DNA of 64,000 nt from Puccinia triticina (GCF_026914185.1 NC_070567.1:2630001-2694000); one strand, 5' to 3'; shown: positions 32,401 through 45,164, numbered from the stretch's first letter. Notes: generated by a model from the sequence alone, not told the origin. A program made the numbers and translations.

Positions 32401-33286
32401 AGGGACCAGTGTGGTGGCGCGGAGTTTGAGGGCCAGGTGTGTAAGCAGGGGACGCGGGACAGACTACACCACTGCGCCACTCTGCGAACTTAACACAAGT
32501 CCCTCCTTGGGGGAGCGCAGCGACCTCTGAAGGAGGGAATTGTGCCCAATGTCTCAGATTTGGCTTGAGGCTGCCCAGCCAATTGTCCAAAATTCCTTTT
32601 GAACCCATGTATCACCTGGTACACCTCCGATTTCCTCACAGCCTCTGGCACCTTTAGATCCAGAATTTGTTTCTACAGATTGTGATGTTTTGAAAATAAC
32701 AGCTACCCCCATCCCTTGCGAAAAAAATTGGATGTAAAAAATCCACCCAAGAGCCTATATCCGGTCCAATGTTCCCCGGATAGCCTACCGGGCCTACATA
32801 TACACATGAAAATACAGTTTGGCATCATGTGTCAATAACTTCTTTGGGAATTCTGTATTCAATGAGACATGTCAGGGTTAAGTCAATACTGAACAAACCC
32901 GTGTCTGACCTTGACCTTTGGATGATCCAATGCCTTCATCGCATTGATCAAGACAGCCCCTCACAGGAATGGCTGCTGAGCAGTGAGTTTGTGACAAATT
33001 TACTTGAAAAAATATGTACAAGAAAGCTGAGAATCAGGGCTACAACATGGTATAGGGGCTTTGGATTTCAAGCTGAGGAAAATCTGTAAAAGAGATGTAA
33101 ACACAAAAAACATGATTTTCTGTGTATATGTCTCTCAGCCTCAGGCAGAGATTGGGACTTTAGTCCTGAGCCTCTCCTTCAGAGACGAGGCTTAGTTAAG
33201 CTCGGCCACTCTGCGCCACTTTACAAAGTGAGTCGCGCGGCGGGCGGACCCATCCGTCAGATTTGGGTCAGGCCGTCCTCTAACTT

Positions 33287-33353
33287 GACAAAGTCCCTCC
33301 TCTGCGGGGCTAAATAGGGAGCAGAGTGACGCCAACTGCAGGGAGGGACTTAC
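33287..33353. repeat. Short inverted repeat AAAGTCCCTCC...GGAGGGACTT
   Basis: A 67-bp hairpin candidate with 10-bp ends. Similar pairs occur at 32,499-32,540, 33,822-33,951 and 58,404-58,471. Confidence 0.6.
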
Positions 33354-33821
33354 GACTTATGTCGGGGTGCTTGCCTGAGAGCATTGGCCAAAAGCCTGGT
33401 TCAACTTCAAGACCCTGTAGCTTGCTTGTTGTGCAAGCCACATATGAGGTCCCGAGCATCGACAGATGCACCTGCACCTCATCTTTCTTCCTGTCAGCTC
33501 AGATTTTCAGAGGAGAAAGTAGAACAGAAAAGCAAAGCTGAAATAAGAGAAAGAAAAACTTGACCCGCACAGACCTGCGGGCCCAGGCACCGCCTGAGAA
33601 GACCGCCGTCTTGAGTCTGGGTGAGCTTTTCAGAAATTTATTGAAAAAAACTTGGAAAATGTGATGATGATACGATGAGCTCAAAAAATCACCAAGGTAT
33701 AAAGCAGCTTAAGTTCCAATAATGGGAGGGGTAGCTTTGAAACTACAGGCTACAAAATTCAAAGGGTGAGTTTACATTGCTTTTTGGTGGATGGTCTCCC
33801 ACCCAAATGGTGTGATAGCCT

Positions 33822-33951
33822 GTAAGTCCCTCCCTGTGGGAGGGGTGGCTTTGCCACCAGCCAAACTTAAGCTCCACCCAAATGAGTCACCCCCGTATAA
33901 CCACCACACAAACTCCAAACTCCGACATCCCCCATTGGGAGGGACTTTGAT
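33822..33951. repeat. Inverted repeat GTAAGTCCCTCCC...GGGAGGGACTTT
   Basis: A 130-bp member of the same AGTCCCTC hairpin group. The interior carries GGTGGCTTTGCCACC, a further palindrome. Confidence 0.6.
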
Positions 33952-34740
33952 AGGTTAGGGCCGTCCTGAAATGCCATTGAACCGCCCTTCAGGTGGGCCT
34001 GACCCTGCCCGACCACCTGTCGGCTGTTCCTCCAGACACGAAGGGAAGGCATACCTAATCCAACCATGCCGGCCTGCGAGTCCCAGGCCCCGCGGCTGAC
34101 CTCTGGGCAATCCCAGCTTGAAGCCCAATGTCAGGGTGGAATTCTTGGCCTGGCAGCCGTTGGGGACAACCAGACCTTCTGGAATTTTGCTCCTCCCAAC
34201 GTCCTTCAGGCAAAATTTTTATGCAGCGGCAGATGTCACCTGACAAGACATACTAGGCAGGGGCGTGGAAGCTATGTATACATTAAGGGGGAGGAGTTTG
34301 ACGGTGTTGAAAGGCCAAGCGGTGGAGGGGGCAGGATTTATGAGAGAGGAGCTTGGCGGAGATGTGCATGTGAGGAGGGTGGAGGATGCGTGGGAGGTCC
34401 CCACAGTTTTTTTTTTTGCTTTACCTTCTTACAGTTTCTCTTGTTCTTTACGTTGAAGGAGGAGGGGGGATTCATGCCTTCTCATTATTGTTCTTACGGA
34501 CTGGGGGAGGTTTCATGGATGCTTCCACACCGGCTGAGTTGGATTTTGTCTGGTGGGGCGGGGAGGGGGAGCTGGATTGGGGGCCATCAATCCTGGTCAA
34601 GGAAAAGGGTTCTGGTGATGGAGGAAGGATCTGGAAGATCCAAATTTTTGGGAAAAGTACCGGTCACCAGGCTGAAATCAAAGATAATGTTGCTGGGATT
34701 TTCAGTCAAATTGACTGAGACCCCAATTATAAACAATTAG

Positions 34741-36690
34741 TACTTTGCACTCCTGAAGAGTACCGCAGCACTCCTGAAGAGTGCCATAGCACTCCTGAAG
34801 AGTGCCATAGCACTCCTGAAGAGTGCCATAGCACTCCTGAAGAGTGCCATAGCACTCCTGAAGAGTGCCATAGCACTCCTGAAGAGTGCCATAGCACTCC
34901 TGAAGAGTGCCATAGCACTCCTGAAGAGTGCCATAGCACTCCTGAAGAGTGCCATAGCACTCACTCCTGAAGAGTGCCATAGCACTCCTGAAGAGTGCCA
35001 TAGCACTCCTGAAGAGTGCCATAGCACTCCTGAAGAGTGCCATAGCACTCACTCCTGAAGAGTGCCATAGCACTCCTGAAGAGTGCCATAGCACTCCTGA
35101 AGAGTGCCATAGCACTCCTGAAGAGTGCCATAGCACTCCTGAAGAGTGCCATAGCACTCCTGAAGAGTGCCATAGCACTCCTGCAGAGTGCCATAGCACT
35201 CCTGCAGAGTGCCATAGCACTCCTGCAGAGTGCCATAGCACTCCTGCAGAGTGCCATAGCACTCCTGAAGAGTGCCATAGCACTCCTGAAGAGTGCCATA
35301 GCACTCCTGAAGAGTGCCATAGCACTCCTGAAGAGTGCCATAGCACTCACTCCTGAAGAGTGCCATAGCACTCCTGAAGAGTGCCATAGCACTCCTGAAG
35401 AGTGCCATAGCACTCCTGAAGAGTGCCATAGCACTCCTGAAGAGTGCCATAGCACTCCTGAAGAGTGCCATAGCACTCCTGAAGAGTGCCATAGCACTCC
35501 TGAAGAGTGCCATAGCACTCCTGAAGAGTGCCATAGCACTCCTGCAGAGTGCCATAGCACTCCTGCAGAGTGCCATAGCACTCCTGAAGAGTGCCATAGC
35601 ACTCCTGAAGAGTGCCATAGCACTCACTCCTGAAGAGTGCCATAGCACTCCTGAAGAGTGCCATAGCACTCCTGAAGAGTGCCATAGCACTCCTGAAGAG
35701 TGCCATAGCACTCCTGAAGAGTGCCATAGCACTCACTCCTGGAGAGTGCCATAGCACTCCTGAAGAGTGCCATAGCACTCCTGAAGAGTGCCATAGCACT
35801 CCTGAAGAGTGCCATAGCACTCCTGAAGAGTGCCATAGCACTCCTGCAGAGTGCCATAGCACTCCTGCAGAGTGCCATAGCACTCCTGCAGAGTGCCATA
35901 GCACTCCTGCAGAGTGCCATAGCACTCCTGCAGAGTGCCATAGCACTCCTGCAGAGTGCCATAGCACTCCTGAAGAGTGCCATAGCACTCCTGAAGAGTG
36001 CCATAGCACTCACTCCTGAAGAGTGCCATAGCACTCCTGAAGAGTGCCATAGCACTCCTGAAGAGTGCCACAGCACTCCTGAAGAGTGCCATAGCACTCC
36101 TGAAGAGTGCCATAGCACTCCTGAAGAGTGCCATAGCACTCACTCCTGAAGAGTGCCATAGCACTCCTGAAGAGTGCCATAGCACTCCTGAAGAGTGCCA
36201 TAGCACTCCTGAAGAGTGCCATAGCACTCCTGAAGAGTGCCATAGCACTCCTGAAGAGTGCCACAGCACTCCTGAAGAGTGCCATAGCACTCCTGAAGAG
36301 TGCCATAGCACTCACTCCTGAAGAGTGCCATAGCACTCCTGAAGAGTGCCATAGCACTCCTGAAGAGTGCCATAGCACTCCTGAAGAGTGCCATAGCACT
36401 CCTGAAGAGTGCCATAGCACTCCTCAAGAGTGCCATAGCACTCCTGAAGAGTGCCATAGCACTCCTGAAGAGTGCCATAGCACTCCTGAAGAGTGCCATA
36501 GCACTCCTGAAGAGTGCCGCAGCACGCCCAAAGAGTGCCACAGCACTCCCAAAGAGTGCCACAGCACTCCCAAAGAGTGCCACAGCACTCCCAAAGAGTG
36601 CCACAGCACTCCCAAAGAGTGCCACAGCACTCCCAAAGAGTGCCACAGCACTCCTGAAGAGGCACACAGCACTTCTGAAGACTGCTTGAA
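34741..36690. repeat. 21-bp satellite of GCACTC-CTGAA-GAGTGC hairpins, about 90 units
   Basis: The unit is GCACTCCTGAAGAGTGCCATA. Its ends are 6-bp reverse complements around CTGAA. Variants with CTGCA cluster at 35,180-35,260, 35,540-35,580 and 35,845-35,960. The last ~150 bp use CCCAAAGAGTGCCACAG units. Eight units carry an extra CTCA, spaced 88, 298, 277, 109, 277, 130 and 172 bp, each a multiple of 21 plus 4. All three minus-strand frames are open, giving repeated heptapeptides such as LWHSSGV; the CTCA insertions switch frames. These ORFs are not genes. Confidence 0.95.
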
Positions 36691-36699
36691 GATAGGATC

Positions 36700-36975
36700 T
36701 TGAAAAATTGACTACTGCCAGAGGCAGGCGCTATTAGATGTGCCAGAGGCAGGTACTATTACCTGTACCAGAGGCTTTTTTAACCATGCCTGAGGCTCTA
36801 TTAGGTCTGCAGCAGGCACTATTAGCTCTACCAGAGGCACTATTAATTGTGCCGGAGCTACTATTAACCAAGGCCATATCAACTGTTCCTGAGGCGTTAT
36901 TTGCTGTCCCTGAGGCATTATTTACTGTGCTGAAGGCACTATTAATTGTGCTGGAGGAACCATGAGTTGTGCTGG
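36700..36975. repeat. Degenerate minisatellite of GCACTATTAATTGTGC units
   Basis: Roughly ten units of ~27 bp built from TGCCAGAGGCACTATTA. The central GCAC...GTGC again makes a hairpin. It follows the 21-bp satellite after a 10-bp gap. Confidence 0.75.
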
Positions 36976-37875
36976 AGGGTTGGTGGCTTACTGCCTAGCA
37001 GCTAACCATTTGGGGACAGAGTAATCTAATTTGCACACTGAAATTTTTTGTGGAATTTGGGGCACCCATTCTAAGGTTTGGTAGTTTTTCAGGCCCACGG
37101 TAGCACATCCCTTTCCTGCTAATGCCATGTATCTCACCATGTGCCCTTCAGAGGGTTTTTCTGTAGGCTGTAGTGTTTTGGTGCCCTTTGGGCACCCCAG
37201 TCCAACAACCGGTACGGTCCAGAAACATCCAGCCAAGCCAATAACCCCAGCTTAGATGCCAACTCTTGCAGGATAAAGAAGGCTTTTTTGTCTTTTTTGG
37301 AGGGGGGGATGTTTGGGTCAATTAATGTTCTGAATCCCACACAAAGTGTCAAAATTAATCTTCTGGATCCCAAATATTCCACAGGCCAATTCGCGGTCCC
37401 GCGGAACTGTGCTGGATGTCAAAAGTTGGTCTTCCGGGTGTCTGGTCCTTTTGGGAATGGGAAAATTAATGTTTTGAGTCAATTTTTGAAGACCCCAAAA
37501 ATCTTTCCAATTGTTTTGAAGTGCAGTTATAATTTCTGGTTAAATACAGATTGCAAAAGTGGTTCCAAGAGTGGCTGAAACCAATGCCAATTATAAACCA
37601 GCTGTACATAATATGTTTTGATATGTATGTGGTGCTGAAGTTTGCAGGAAGGGTGTTGGGCAGTCAACAAAAACTGCCGCATGTCCAACATGCAACAGGT
37701 TGACATCCAAACCCTCACGAGATGGTGGTAGGAAACAAGAAGGAACATTGAGGAGACCATAAGTGCCTCCTTCAGAGAGGTGGTTAAGCTTGTACATTTC
37801 TATAATCAAATTTTAATTATTTTTGTGATTTGAACCAAAATGCAAAACCAAGAAAGAAAAAGAAGTGAAACAATT
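36976..37875. other. No gene recognised
   Basis: Short ORFs on both strands without a recognisable protein. The next gene's stop codon lies at 37,876. Confidence 0.4.
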
Positions 37876-38999
37876 CTACTGGGGAAACGTGCAGGACAGT
37901 ATTTTTTTGAGCGTCCAGTGAAGATTTGCTATGTGTTTGAAGGATCTGTGGCTAAACGTTATTGCCAATGTATTGGTTGGATTCCAGACCTGATCAACCG
38001 TTGACAACGCCTCTGTATGCCGCCCTAATGCCACGTAGCTTTTGGCAAGACTGAGATAAAGTTCAACAAGAAGTTCTTTCAAGTTTTTGTTGATCTTGTA
38101 GGGACCTGAAGGAATCAATTGCAGGCCTTTGTAGATAAGCCCCATGGCCGCCTCGTGGTTCCCGCTGCTACTCAATATCTGACTACGTCTCTGTACACTC
38201 CTCAAACTTTGTTTGAGTCCTATTAATCCAGGCCCCTTCAATTTCTCAAACCAAAAAGAAAGAGGGTTATGATTGAGCAAAATCACGATCAACCGGAAAT
38301 TTAAATGCACTTACACTGGAGCAAAATATGCCTAAATCATTTGTCACCCCTTCGCTGCTTTTGAGATTTTTCTTTACTTCAGAGTAAAGGACAGCAAGTT
38401 TTGTAAATATTGAATGAGTCAATTGGATAGCTCCACTATTCTTTGTATCCCACAGTTCTTGCACGGTAATGTGAGCCTTGGAAAACTGGCCCAAGCCAAG
38501 ATAACATTTTGTAAGATTGAAAATTGACTGGATTATTACCAATTCCCCATCTTCCTTGACCCAACGCCTCCACCAAGGACGACGGCCCAGGAAGTCTTCA
38601 TAACTAGTGGCGGCCATGGATAGATTGCCGCTGGTGAAATGATGATACACCTGTGCTGATCTTTGAGAAAGGTATTCATATGCCTTGAGATTTATTCTGA
38701 TTCGGTATTTCTGACCCACAGATAAACATACATTAGCAAGCTATTTGAATAATGTGATCAAAGGGTACTGACCATAAATTCCAGTCTGCGTGATTTACAG
38801 GGCTGGTAAAGTTTCTGAGGGTTCTTGGTTTGATCGGTTTGAATCTCCAAGTGTTCTGCAGATCGTTTACAAGAAGCGGCACGAGTATTTTTGGGTGTGT
38901 GGTCATGTAGATGAGGAGTGAGACTTGATGACATGTTGTTGAGGAAAACGCAAAAGCGGACAGCAGCGTTATAGTGAGGTGGCTCTTGATTTCTCTCAA
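37876..38999 (-). CDS. Predicted secreted TPR-like protein, three exons
   Basis: Exons are 38,999-38,769, 38,710-38,315 and 38,244-37,876, all joined in phase 0, for about 331 residues. Intron 1 (58 bp) uses GTACCC/CAG, a weak donor. Intron 2 (70 bp) uses GTAAGT and ends in a pyrimidine tract plus GAG. The first ~24 residues (MREIKSHLTITLLSAFAFSS) look like a signal peptide. Two helical segments, LTKCYLGLGQFSKAHITVQEL and LAKSYVALGRHTEALSTVDQV, each followed by W, have the spacing of tetratricopeptide repeats. No stop or frameshift breaks the reading, which is rare in this window. Secretion plus an unknown repeat protein makes it a candidate effector, but that is inference. An internal, non-secreted role is possible if exon 1 is mispredicted. 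Confidence 0.6.
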
Positions 39000-39752
39000 T
39001 TCCTAGGACTAGCTATTACGGCGGAATACAAAGTTTGATGTGAGACTAATTTTTGATCTTTCGTAACCTTTGATGGAGCAGAGCAACAAGGGAACGGTAG
39101 TGTAGGGTACTTTCCTGCATTCAGCTAGCTGAGTACTTAAGCTCACACATGATGTCTTGATTTATTTTTAAATAAAAAAGAAAGCTAACTGAGTACTTAA
39201 GCTCACACATGTATGTGTTCCTGAGTTCCTCAAGCACAGTAAGAGGAACACACTTGCACCCAAACCTGACTTGAGGACTTGACAGTTAACTTGAACCCAA
39301 GATTCTTGACTGAGCTGCTGAAGCGCGTTGAGCAAGAATAAGGTGTATGTAAAAGAAAAATCAGGCTGAGGCTCTGAAGTTGAAACATTCTTTACACGTA
39401 TGTATGTATGAAAAGCCACCCTGGGCGGTCACATAAAGGGGTTTTATGTCCCTGACTTTGCGCAGTCTGATTTCCGAGTATAACTGTCTTTGGGCAAAGA
39501 ATAGGAGAAGAATTAGCAAGATGAAACTGAGTGCCAAAAATTAAGTCTCCTCAGGATGCACAGGGCTTCAGAAGTTCAGCTTTTATGCTAAAGAAAAAAA
39601 CAGGCTTCCGAAGTCTGCGGTGCTATGCAGTTGCTGTGTTTTTCTATGTTGATGATAAATAGACAGTGTTCTAGTACACTGAGTCGCGCTTCCTAGTTTG
39701 TCTCCATTTCTTCAATTGTCTTGCTTCCTTATTTTTTCAAAACCAATCAATT
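39000..39752. other. Intergenic; short direct repeat
   Basis: CTGAGTACTTAAGCTCACACATG occurs at 39,129 and 39,189. No coding region is recognised. The region separates divergently placed genes and so probably holds both promoters. Confidence 0.4.
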
Positions 39753-42700
39753 ATGGCACCACCCTTCTGGATACTATGCGGGTGCAAGGAGTGTTCTAAA
39801 TATCAACACGTCAACACCCAGGGTGAAACAGTTGTGGGCCGTGAATGGAACAAAAAATCAACAACTTATAAAGAACACCTGAACACCACCACAAATCTAT
39901 CTAATTCCCACTCTCACCCCCTTAATCAAACTAGACGTGAACAGCCCAATCATCTCAGAAAAATGGCCTGTCCTTTGGCTAGCGCGTCTAGACTTGTCTG
40001 TGAATCTGGAATCAAAGTGTCAGAGGTGGTTCAACAGTCATCCAAACCTGAAGCAGTTCCAATTCCGGATCCCAAAATTGCACAGTGGAAGGGAAGAACT
40101 GTTGAATGTGGTACGTAGTTGGAATTTTCCAGACTCTTGCCGGGCCTTTGGTAAATTGTATCTGAAAAATAAGGAATTCTACTTTCAGAAACGTTTTCAG
40201 TGGCACAGTATGACTATTATACAAAAGTTATACATCCAGACTGCCTGTCCGCGGTTCTTCTGGCTGTGTGTCAATACCGGTTCCTTAATTTGAGCGCTGA
40301 GGGAGCAGACAAAACCCTTGCTTGCCTGAAAAACCTTCTATCAAATTTGCTGATTTGCCCAACCCAGCTATATATACCTGTCAATATCCGAATACTCATC
40401 AGTGATTTGCGTCTCGCTCCGGAAATTAAAAGAACAGTCTCTTGCCCTCGGTGCTTCTACCTTTACCCGATGAAGACCCCTCCGCACAAGTGCACTGCTC
40501 AAGCAACCCGACGAAGCGCAAAATGTCTCAAGCCTCTGTATAAGACAGATTCTGCAATCTCAAATGGTTCTCCGGCAGCCTGTCGATTTTTTTCTGCTCA
40601 ACCATTTACCAAGTGGCTTGCACGTTTCTTAGCAAGACCTGGAATTGAAGATCTCTTGGAAGAGTCCCTTTCACATACTCCCAAGGCTTCCTGTTTGAGT
40701 GACATCTGGGATTCAAATATTTGGAAAACCCTGAAAACCTCAGAGGGTAAAAAACTTACAAGCTTCTCCGGAAATTTAGTTTTTTCCTTGAATGTCAATT
40801 GGTTTAACCCCTTGAGGAACAAGTCTGCTGGAAAGCATATATTACTAGGAACAGTGGCGTTGATCTGTCAAAATTTACTGGCTCACCTTCGAGCATCTCA
40901 TGAAAATATTTTCTTGGCGGGCTTGATACCGGGGCCCTCTGAACCCACTGTTGATCAGATCAATCACGTGTTAAAACCTTTAATCGAAGAACTGAAAGAA
41001 CTCTGGAACGGCGTTAAGTTTAATAGCACACCAAATTATCCAATGGAAGGCCGTATCATAAAAGTAATGCTCGGGCCTATAGTTTGCAATCTTCCCGCTA
41101 TTTGTAAGGTTTTGGGTATGGCCGGGCATAGCTCGCACAAGAATCTGTGTTGTTTATGTCAAGTCAGCAAGAGAACTCTTAAAATTGTGGATTTAGATCA
41201 GATACATTGAAGAAAAGCCCGTGTGCTCCGGAAGCAAGCAATCAACTGGAAGAATGCTACCACCATCACTGAGCAAAAAGAAATTTTTGCAACTTACGGT
41301 GTCCGCTATTTGGTACTTTATGAATTACCTTACTTCAATCCTCTTTCAAATGCGGTTGTTGAACCAATGCACAATGTATTCCTTGGTTTACTCAGCAATC
41401 ATGGTAAAGAACTTTTTGGACTGAAAATTTCAGGCAAGAAGGCATCCAATCGAACAAATACCAAGCACTTTGGACAAAAATCTCCAACCTCCGAATCCAA
41501 TCATGAGAGTGATTCCAAAGATGATTGCAAAGAAGATTTTCCTGATGATGATGTTACCGAAGATCCTGAAGTTGCAATTTCAGAAGAACTCAAAGAGCTC
41601 CTGAAAGCATTCCAGGACCTGGATCTGAGTATCCCAACATCTCCTTCTGATTCGGATTCCTGTTCCTCAGAAGGCTCTACTCAAAGCATATTAGAAACAG
41701 AAAGTGAGAGCAATCAGGATCCTGTGGTGACGGCTGAAAATGATATTCCTACCATGCTGAATCCGCTCGGAGCACGGTTTTTTGGCACGCAAAAAAAACT
41801 ACAAATCCTTTGCGAGGTTAACAACTATTTTCAGCTTCCAAGTTGGATAGGGCACGTGCCGTCAACAGTTGGTAGTGCAAAGGGAGGGAAACTCAAGGCG
41901 GATGAGTGGGTAATACTTTTTGAGATAATTATGATCCCCACTGTTATCCGTCTTCTCTCTGAAGTAAACAACTCCAATAGCATCTTCCGGATTAGATTAC
42001 TTGAGAATTTACTTCATCTCAGCAGCATCACAAATATTGTGCGGAGCTTAGAGGTTACCAACAACAACATTGATGCCTTGCGCTTTCATCTCAGGGCCTA
42101 TTGCCAAGGGCTTTTAGATATCTTCCCATCCTTCACAACCAAACCAAACCATCATTTGGCTCTCCATCTACCCAATTGTATTTCTCAGTTTGGACCGGCT
42201 CCACAGTGGACAGCATGGTCATTTGAACAATTGAATGGCTTGCTGGCTTCAATACCGACAAACAATCACATAGGTAAGCAATTCATCTATTTCCAACATT
42301 TATGGCTCACAAAACTGAGGGCTAGATGCTTTTTCTGGGATCATAGATACACGCGATTTTACTTTACTGAGACAATGGGTGACTGGACAAAATCTGCGCA
42401 ATATTTTGCCTTCCTTATGTCAAAATCTTCCACCCAAAGCTTCTAAATCTCTGTTGAAATTTCTCACATTGAGCAAAAGCACCAGGCAGTTCACAAAATC
42501 TGCAAACACAAAACTTATGGACGATTCAAAGCTGAATGATAATCCCAAAAAACTCAAAACATTGGACTTGAAAACCCACGAGAAACTTGTAAATAGCTTC
42601 AAGCAGAGATATTCTGGCCAAGTCAACTTGTCCACCAGCGTCTAAAAAAACTGGAAAAAGAACGATGATACCGTTTTGATCCCACGACTAGTACATCAAC

Positions 42701-43140
42701 AAAGATCGATCACATTTGGCCACGTAACCTACACAACCTCCGACCAGCACATTGGTAATAGCACCATCTTTTATTGATTTTCAAATACTGATGGTAGAAC
42801 CCAAAACGTCTGCGGTCAGATAACTCAGATATTCACATTGTGCTTCTTGAGAAAGAAAAATGAACCCAGTAAAGTCCACCTTTGGTTTGAGGTTGATCGA
42901 TTCAAAAGCCTCTCAGCTTATGATCAAACAAAACACGACTTCAAAAAATGCCCCTATACTCGAACACATATTGTATATGATTCAAAGTCAAAGAAGGATT
43001 ACATAGAGATGGATGAAATCATTGGTCATGCGGCGACATGGTGCTTACCTGAAAAATGTTTTGGTATTGGTAGAAAGGCTCTTCTGATGGTTGATTTGAG
43101 CAAACATGTCAGTAATTTTACCGTTCTTCTCTATGAATGA
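39753..43140 (+). pseudogene. Tnp2 (CACTA/EnSpm-type) transposase, nearly complete but broken
   Basis: N-terminus (39,753): a Cys-rich CGCKECSKYQH block. The main frame (40,200-42,446) holds a CPRCF...PHKC zinc-like motif, GNLVFSLNVNWFNP, NIFLAGLIPGPSEPT, a cysteine cluster, YFNPLSNAVVEPMHNVFLGL, an acidic linker, and HHLALHLPNCISQFGPA. A C-terminal part in another frame contains TSDQHIGNST and a KVHLWFEVDRF block, the usual BAH-like tail. Lesions: in-frame TGA at 41,208-41,210, a frame change near 42,400, TAA at 42,643 and TGA at 42,775-42,777. Where relatives have DWF and IDPMHN, this copy has NWF and VEPMHN, so possible catalytic aspartates are lost. Some breaks in the first 450 bp may be introns. 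Confidence 0.8.
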
Positions 43141-44347
43141 TCTTCATACTGAGTAACCTTTGAATTTAGGCTTTCTTTCATTTTTGATCAATTCTCAATA
43201 AATTCACACTTTCTTGAAAAAGGAATTGACCCGTTTTTTGCTCATTTTGGGAAGCGGGGGCGCAAGATTTAATTGAATTTGAGCGTTGTTATTTTGTTTT
43301 TAATGTTGAATTGTTCCATATTAAATTTTCTGTCTTCAAAATTGAAAAAAATGAATACATAGGGAGATGTCTCATCAAAACTTAGAAGCCAGAGTATGAG
43401 CTGATTGGGTTGGGAGCAAGAGAAAGCAAGTGTGTGAAGTTCCACATTGGCACTTTCTGAAATGCCTGATTGCTGCACCAATTCAATGCACATGTTGATG
43501 GTTTTCCCAACAGGGTATCAATCAAGAACCAAGTAATTGGCTGAAGTAAGAGGAAATAAAAATTGAGTTCAGATTTGCCCCTCAACATTGTGCTCAGATA
43601 ATGAAAACAAGACAAACCACAGTTTTACCAGGGTGGAAAAAGCTGCTGCTGAGACTCTTGAGTCTTTGCTGCTTGGTGGTGTGCAAAACAGGGAGTTGTA
43701 GCACTGTTAAGAGTAAGGTTCTGATCCTCTACCCCAGAGCCAGATATCACCTATCCCGCTCCCTCACCCTGGTGATATCAGGAATCCGGTTGGATTTATC
43801 TGGATCTGAAACCAGGTACAAAATTCAGCTGGGGTCACAGGATTGCCGGGGATTCCCTGAAAAAAGTGTCAATTTGAGCGGCCAAGGAAAGCCCCATTGT
43901 GAGCAGGTTTGCCTGTTTGACGGGTATTTCCCAAGAAAAGACACAATTCTGGGGTGTTTTCCAGGGTTTCCCAAGATGAAACCCACTTTTTAAGGGGGTG
44001 GATGAATTTTACAAAGTGCAAGGCCCTGTAAAAAAATTATTTGTAAAAGTTAAAAATCAACATTGAGGGGGGGGGGGGGGGGGGGGGGTATGTCTAGTTT
44101 TACAATGTATTTTCTAAATGACCAACTTGTGATGCAAAAGCAACCTTGTAAAATTCTACCTCAAGTTTTCCTTAAGTACAACCACCATGAAAAAAATGAT
44201 GTGAATAGGTCTCAGGTGACATTCAGTAACATGTATTGAAAGTCCAGTGGTACTCCAACATTAATCCCCTTGAATAAAAATGGCCCCTTTGTCATCATCA
44301 AAGGGTTCCTTGTGAAAAAAGTATCCTGTGAAATTGCATACTTTTGG
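43141..44347. other. No gene recognised; poly-G run and TTTTACAA motifs
   Basis: An open stretch at 43,601-43,993 is unrecognised. From 44,010 the sequence has scattered TTTTACAA/TTGTAAAA motifs resembling the foldback element that follows. Confidence 0.35.
44067..44088 (+). repeat. 22-bp poly-G run
   Basis: Uninterrupted G tract, a likely slippage site. Confidence 0.9.
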
Positions 44348-44945
44348 GAGAAACTTGAATTTTACAAGGAAGATTTGGAGTGAGCAGTGTACTGACCTGT
44401 GCAAAATCTACCTTGTAAAAATTAATAAAAATGGTTACCAGGTTGAAATCCAGGTTGAAATTAACAAGGTGTGCATGGAGATTTTACTTTTCAAGGTGGT
44501 TTTAGTAAACCATGCAAAATAGACAAAAATAGACATTGTAAAAACAATAACAATGCTTCCCAGGTTCAAGTTAACAAGTTGTTGTGAATAATTTACAATG
44601 TGTATTTTTTAAATTTTTGTCTGAAAGCCCCACTTCCGTTTGCCACAAAAATCCTGTCCTCTATTCCTGGGAGGCATCAATCACCACATAACAATTGGTC
44701 CAAGTTGTTTTTAGTGGAGTTAATTCTCTTCTTCCTCTTGAACCCTCAACAATGTTATCAGGAGTGCATAATGTACCAAGTCCAGTTGGGGGAAGTGTAT
44801 TTTCCAAAAAAAAGTGATCAAAACACCTTGTAAGCTTTCCTGAACAACTTGTTAATTGCAACCTGGTAGCTGTTTTTATTAATTTTTACAAGGTAGATTT
44901 TGCACAGTACACTGCTCGCTTCAAATTTTCCTTGTAAAATTCAAT
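44348..44945. mobile_element. Foldback-type element with ~115-bp inverted arms
   Basis: The left arm starts TTGAATTTTACAAGG and continues through GAGCAGTGTACTG and TGCAAAATCTACCTTGTAAA. The right arm (about 44,830-44,943) is its reverse complement with a few changes. The arms are separated by ~360 bp. Precise ends and a target duplication are not clear, so the family is left open. Confidence 0.6.
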
Positions 44946-45164
44946 GATTTGACTCAGCCTGAGTTTGAATGTCAGTTTCAGGCTAGCTAAATTTAGCAAG
45001 CCTAAACCTGAAATCAAGCGTGAGGTTTGTTGAAGCGGGGATAGCCTGGACCAATGTGATTGCCAACTGGGTTAAATTCCCCAAAATAGTCAACAATTTC
45101 AAATGCTAATAAATTAGGTGATGGGTCAGGTTTTTTTGGAGGCTGCTTTGGTGCAGAGGGTGGG

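Larger units (their letters stand above)
32401..34740. other. No gene recognised; hairpins of AGTCCCTC type
   Basis: Apart from the two hairpin repeats listed separately, this stretch has scattered ORFs without support. One at 32,829-33,089 (DLDLWMIQCLHRIDQDSPSQ) is the least biased. Confidence 0.35.

Noticed and set aside
34066..34740. Plus-strand 224-codon ORF
   Set aside because: Composition is Gly/Arg/Cys-rich with no domain or splice support and it ends at the satellite border.
34702..36672. Series of minus-strand ORFs up to 227 codons with LWHSSGV/AMALFRS/CYGTLQE heptads
   Set aside because: All come from the 21-bp satellite, with frame switches at CTCA insertions; no start context or flanking coding sequence.
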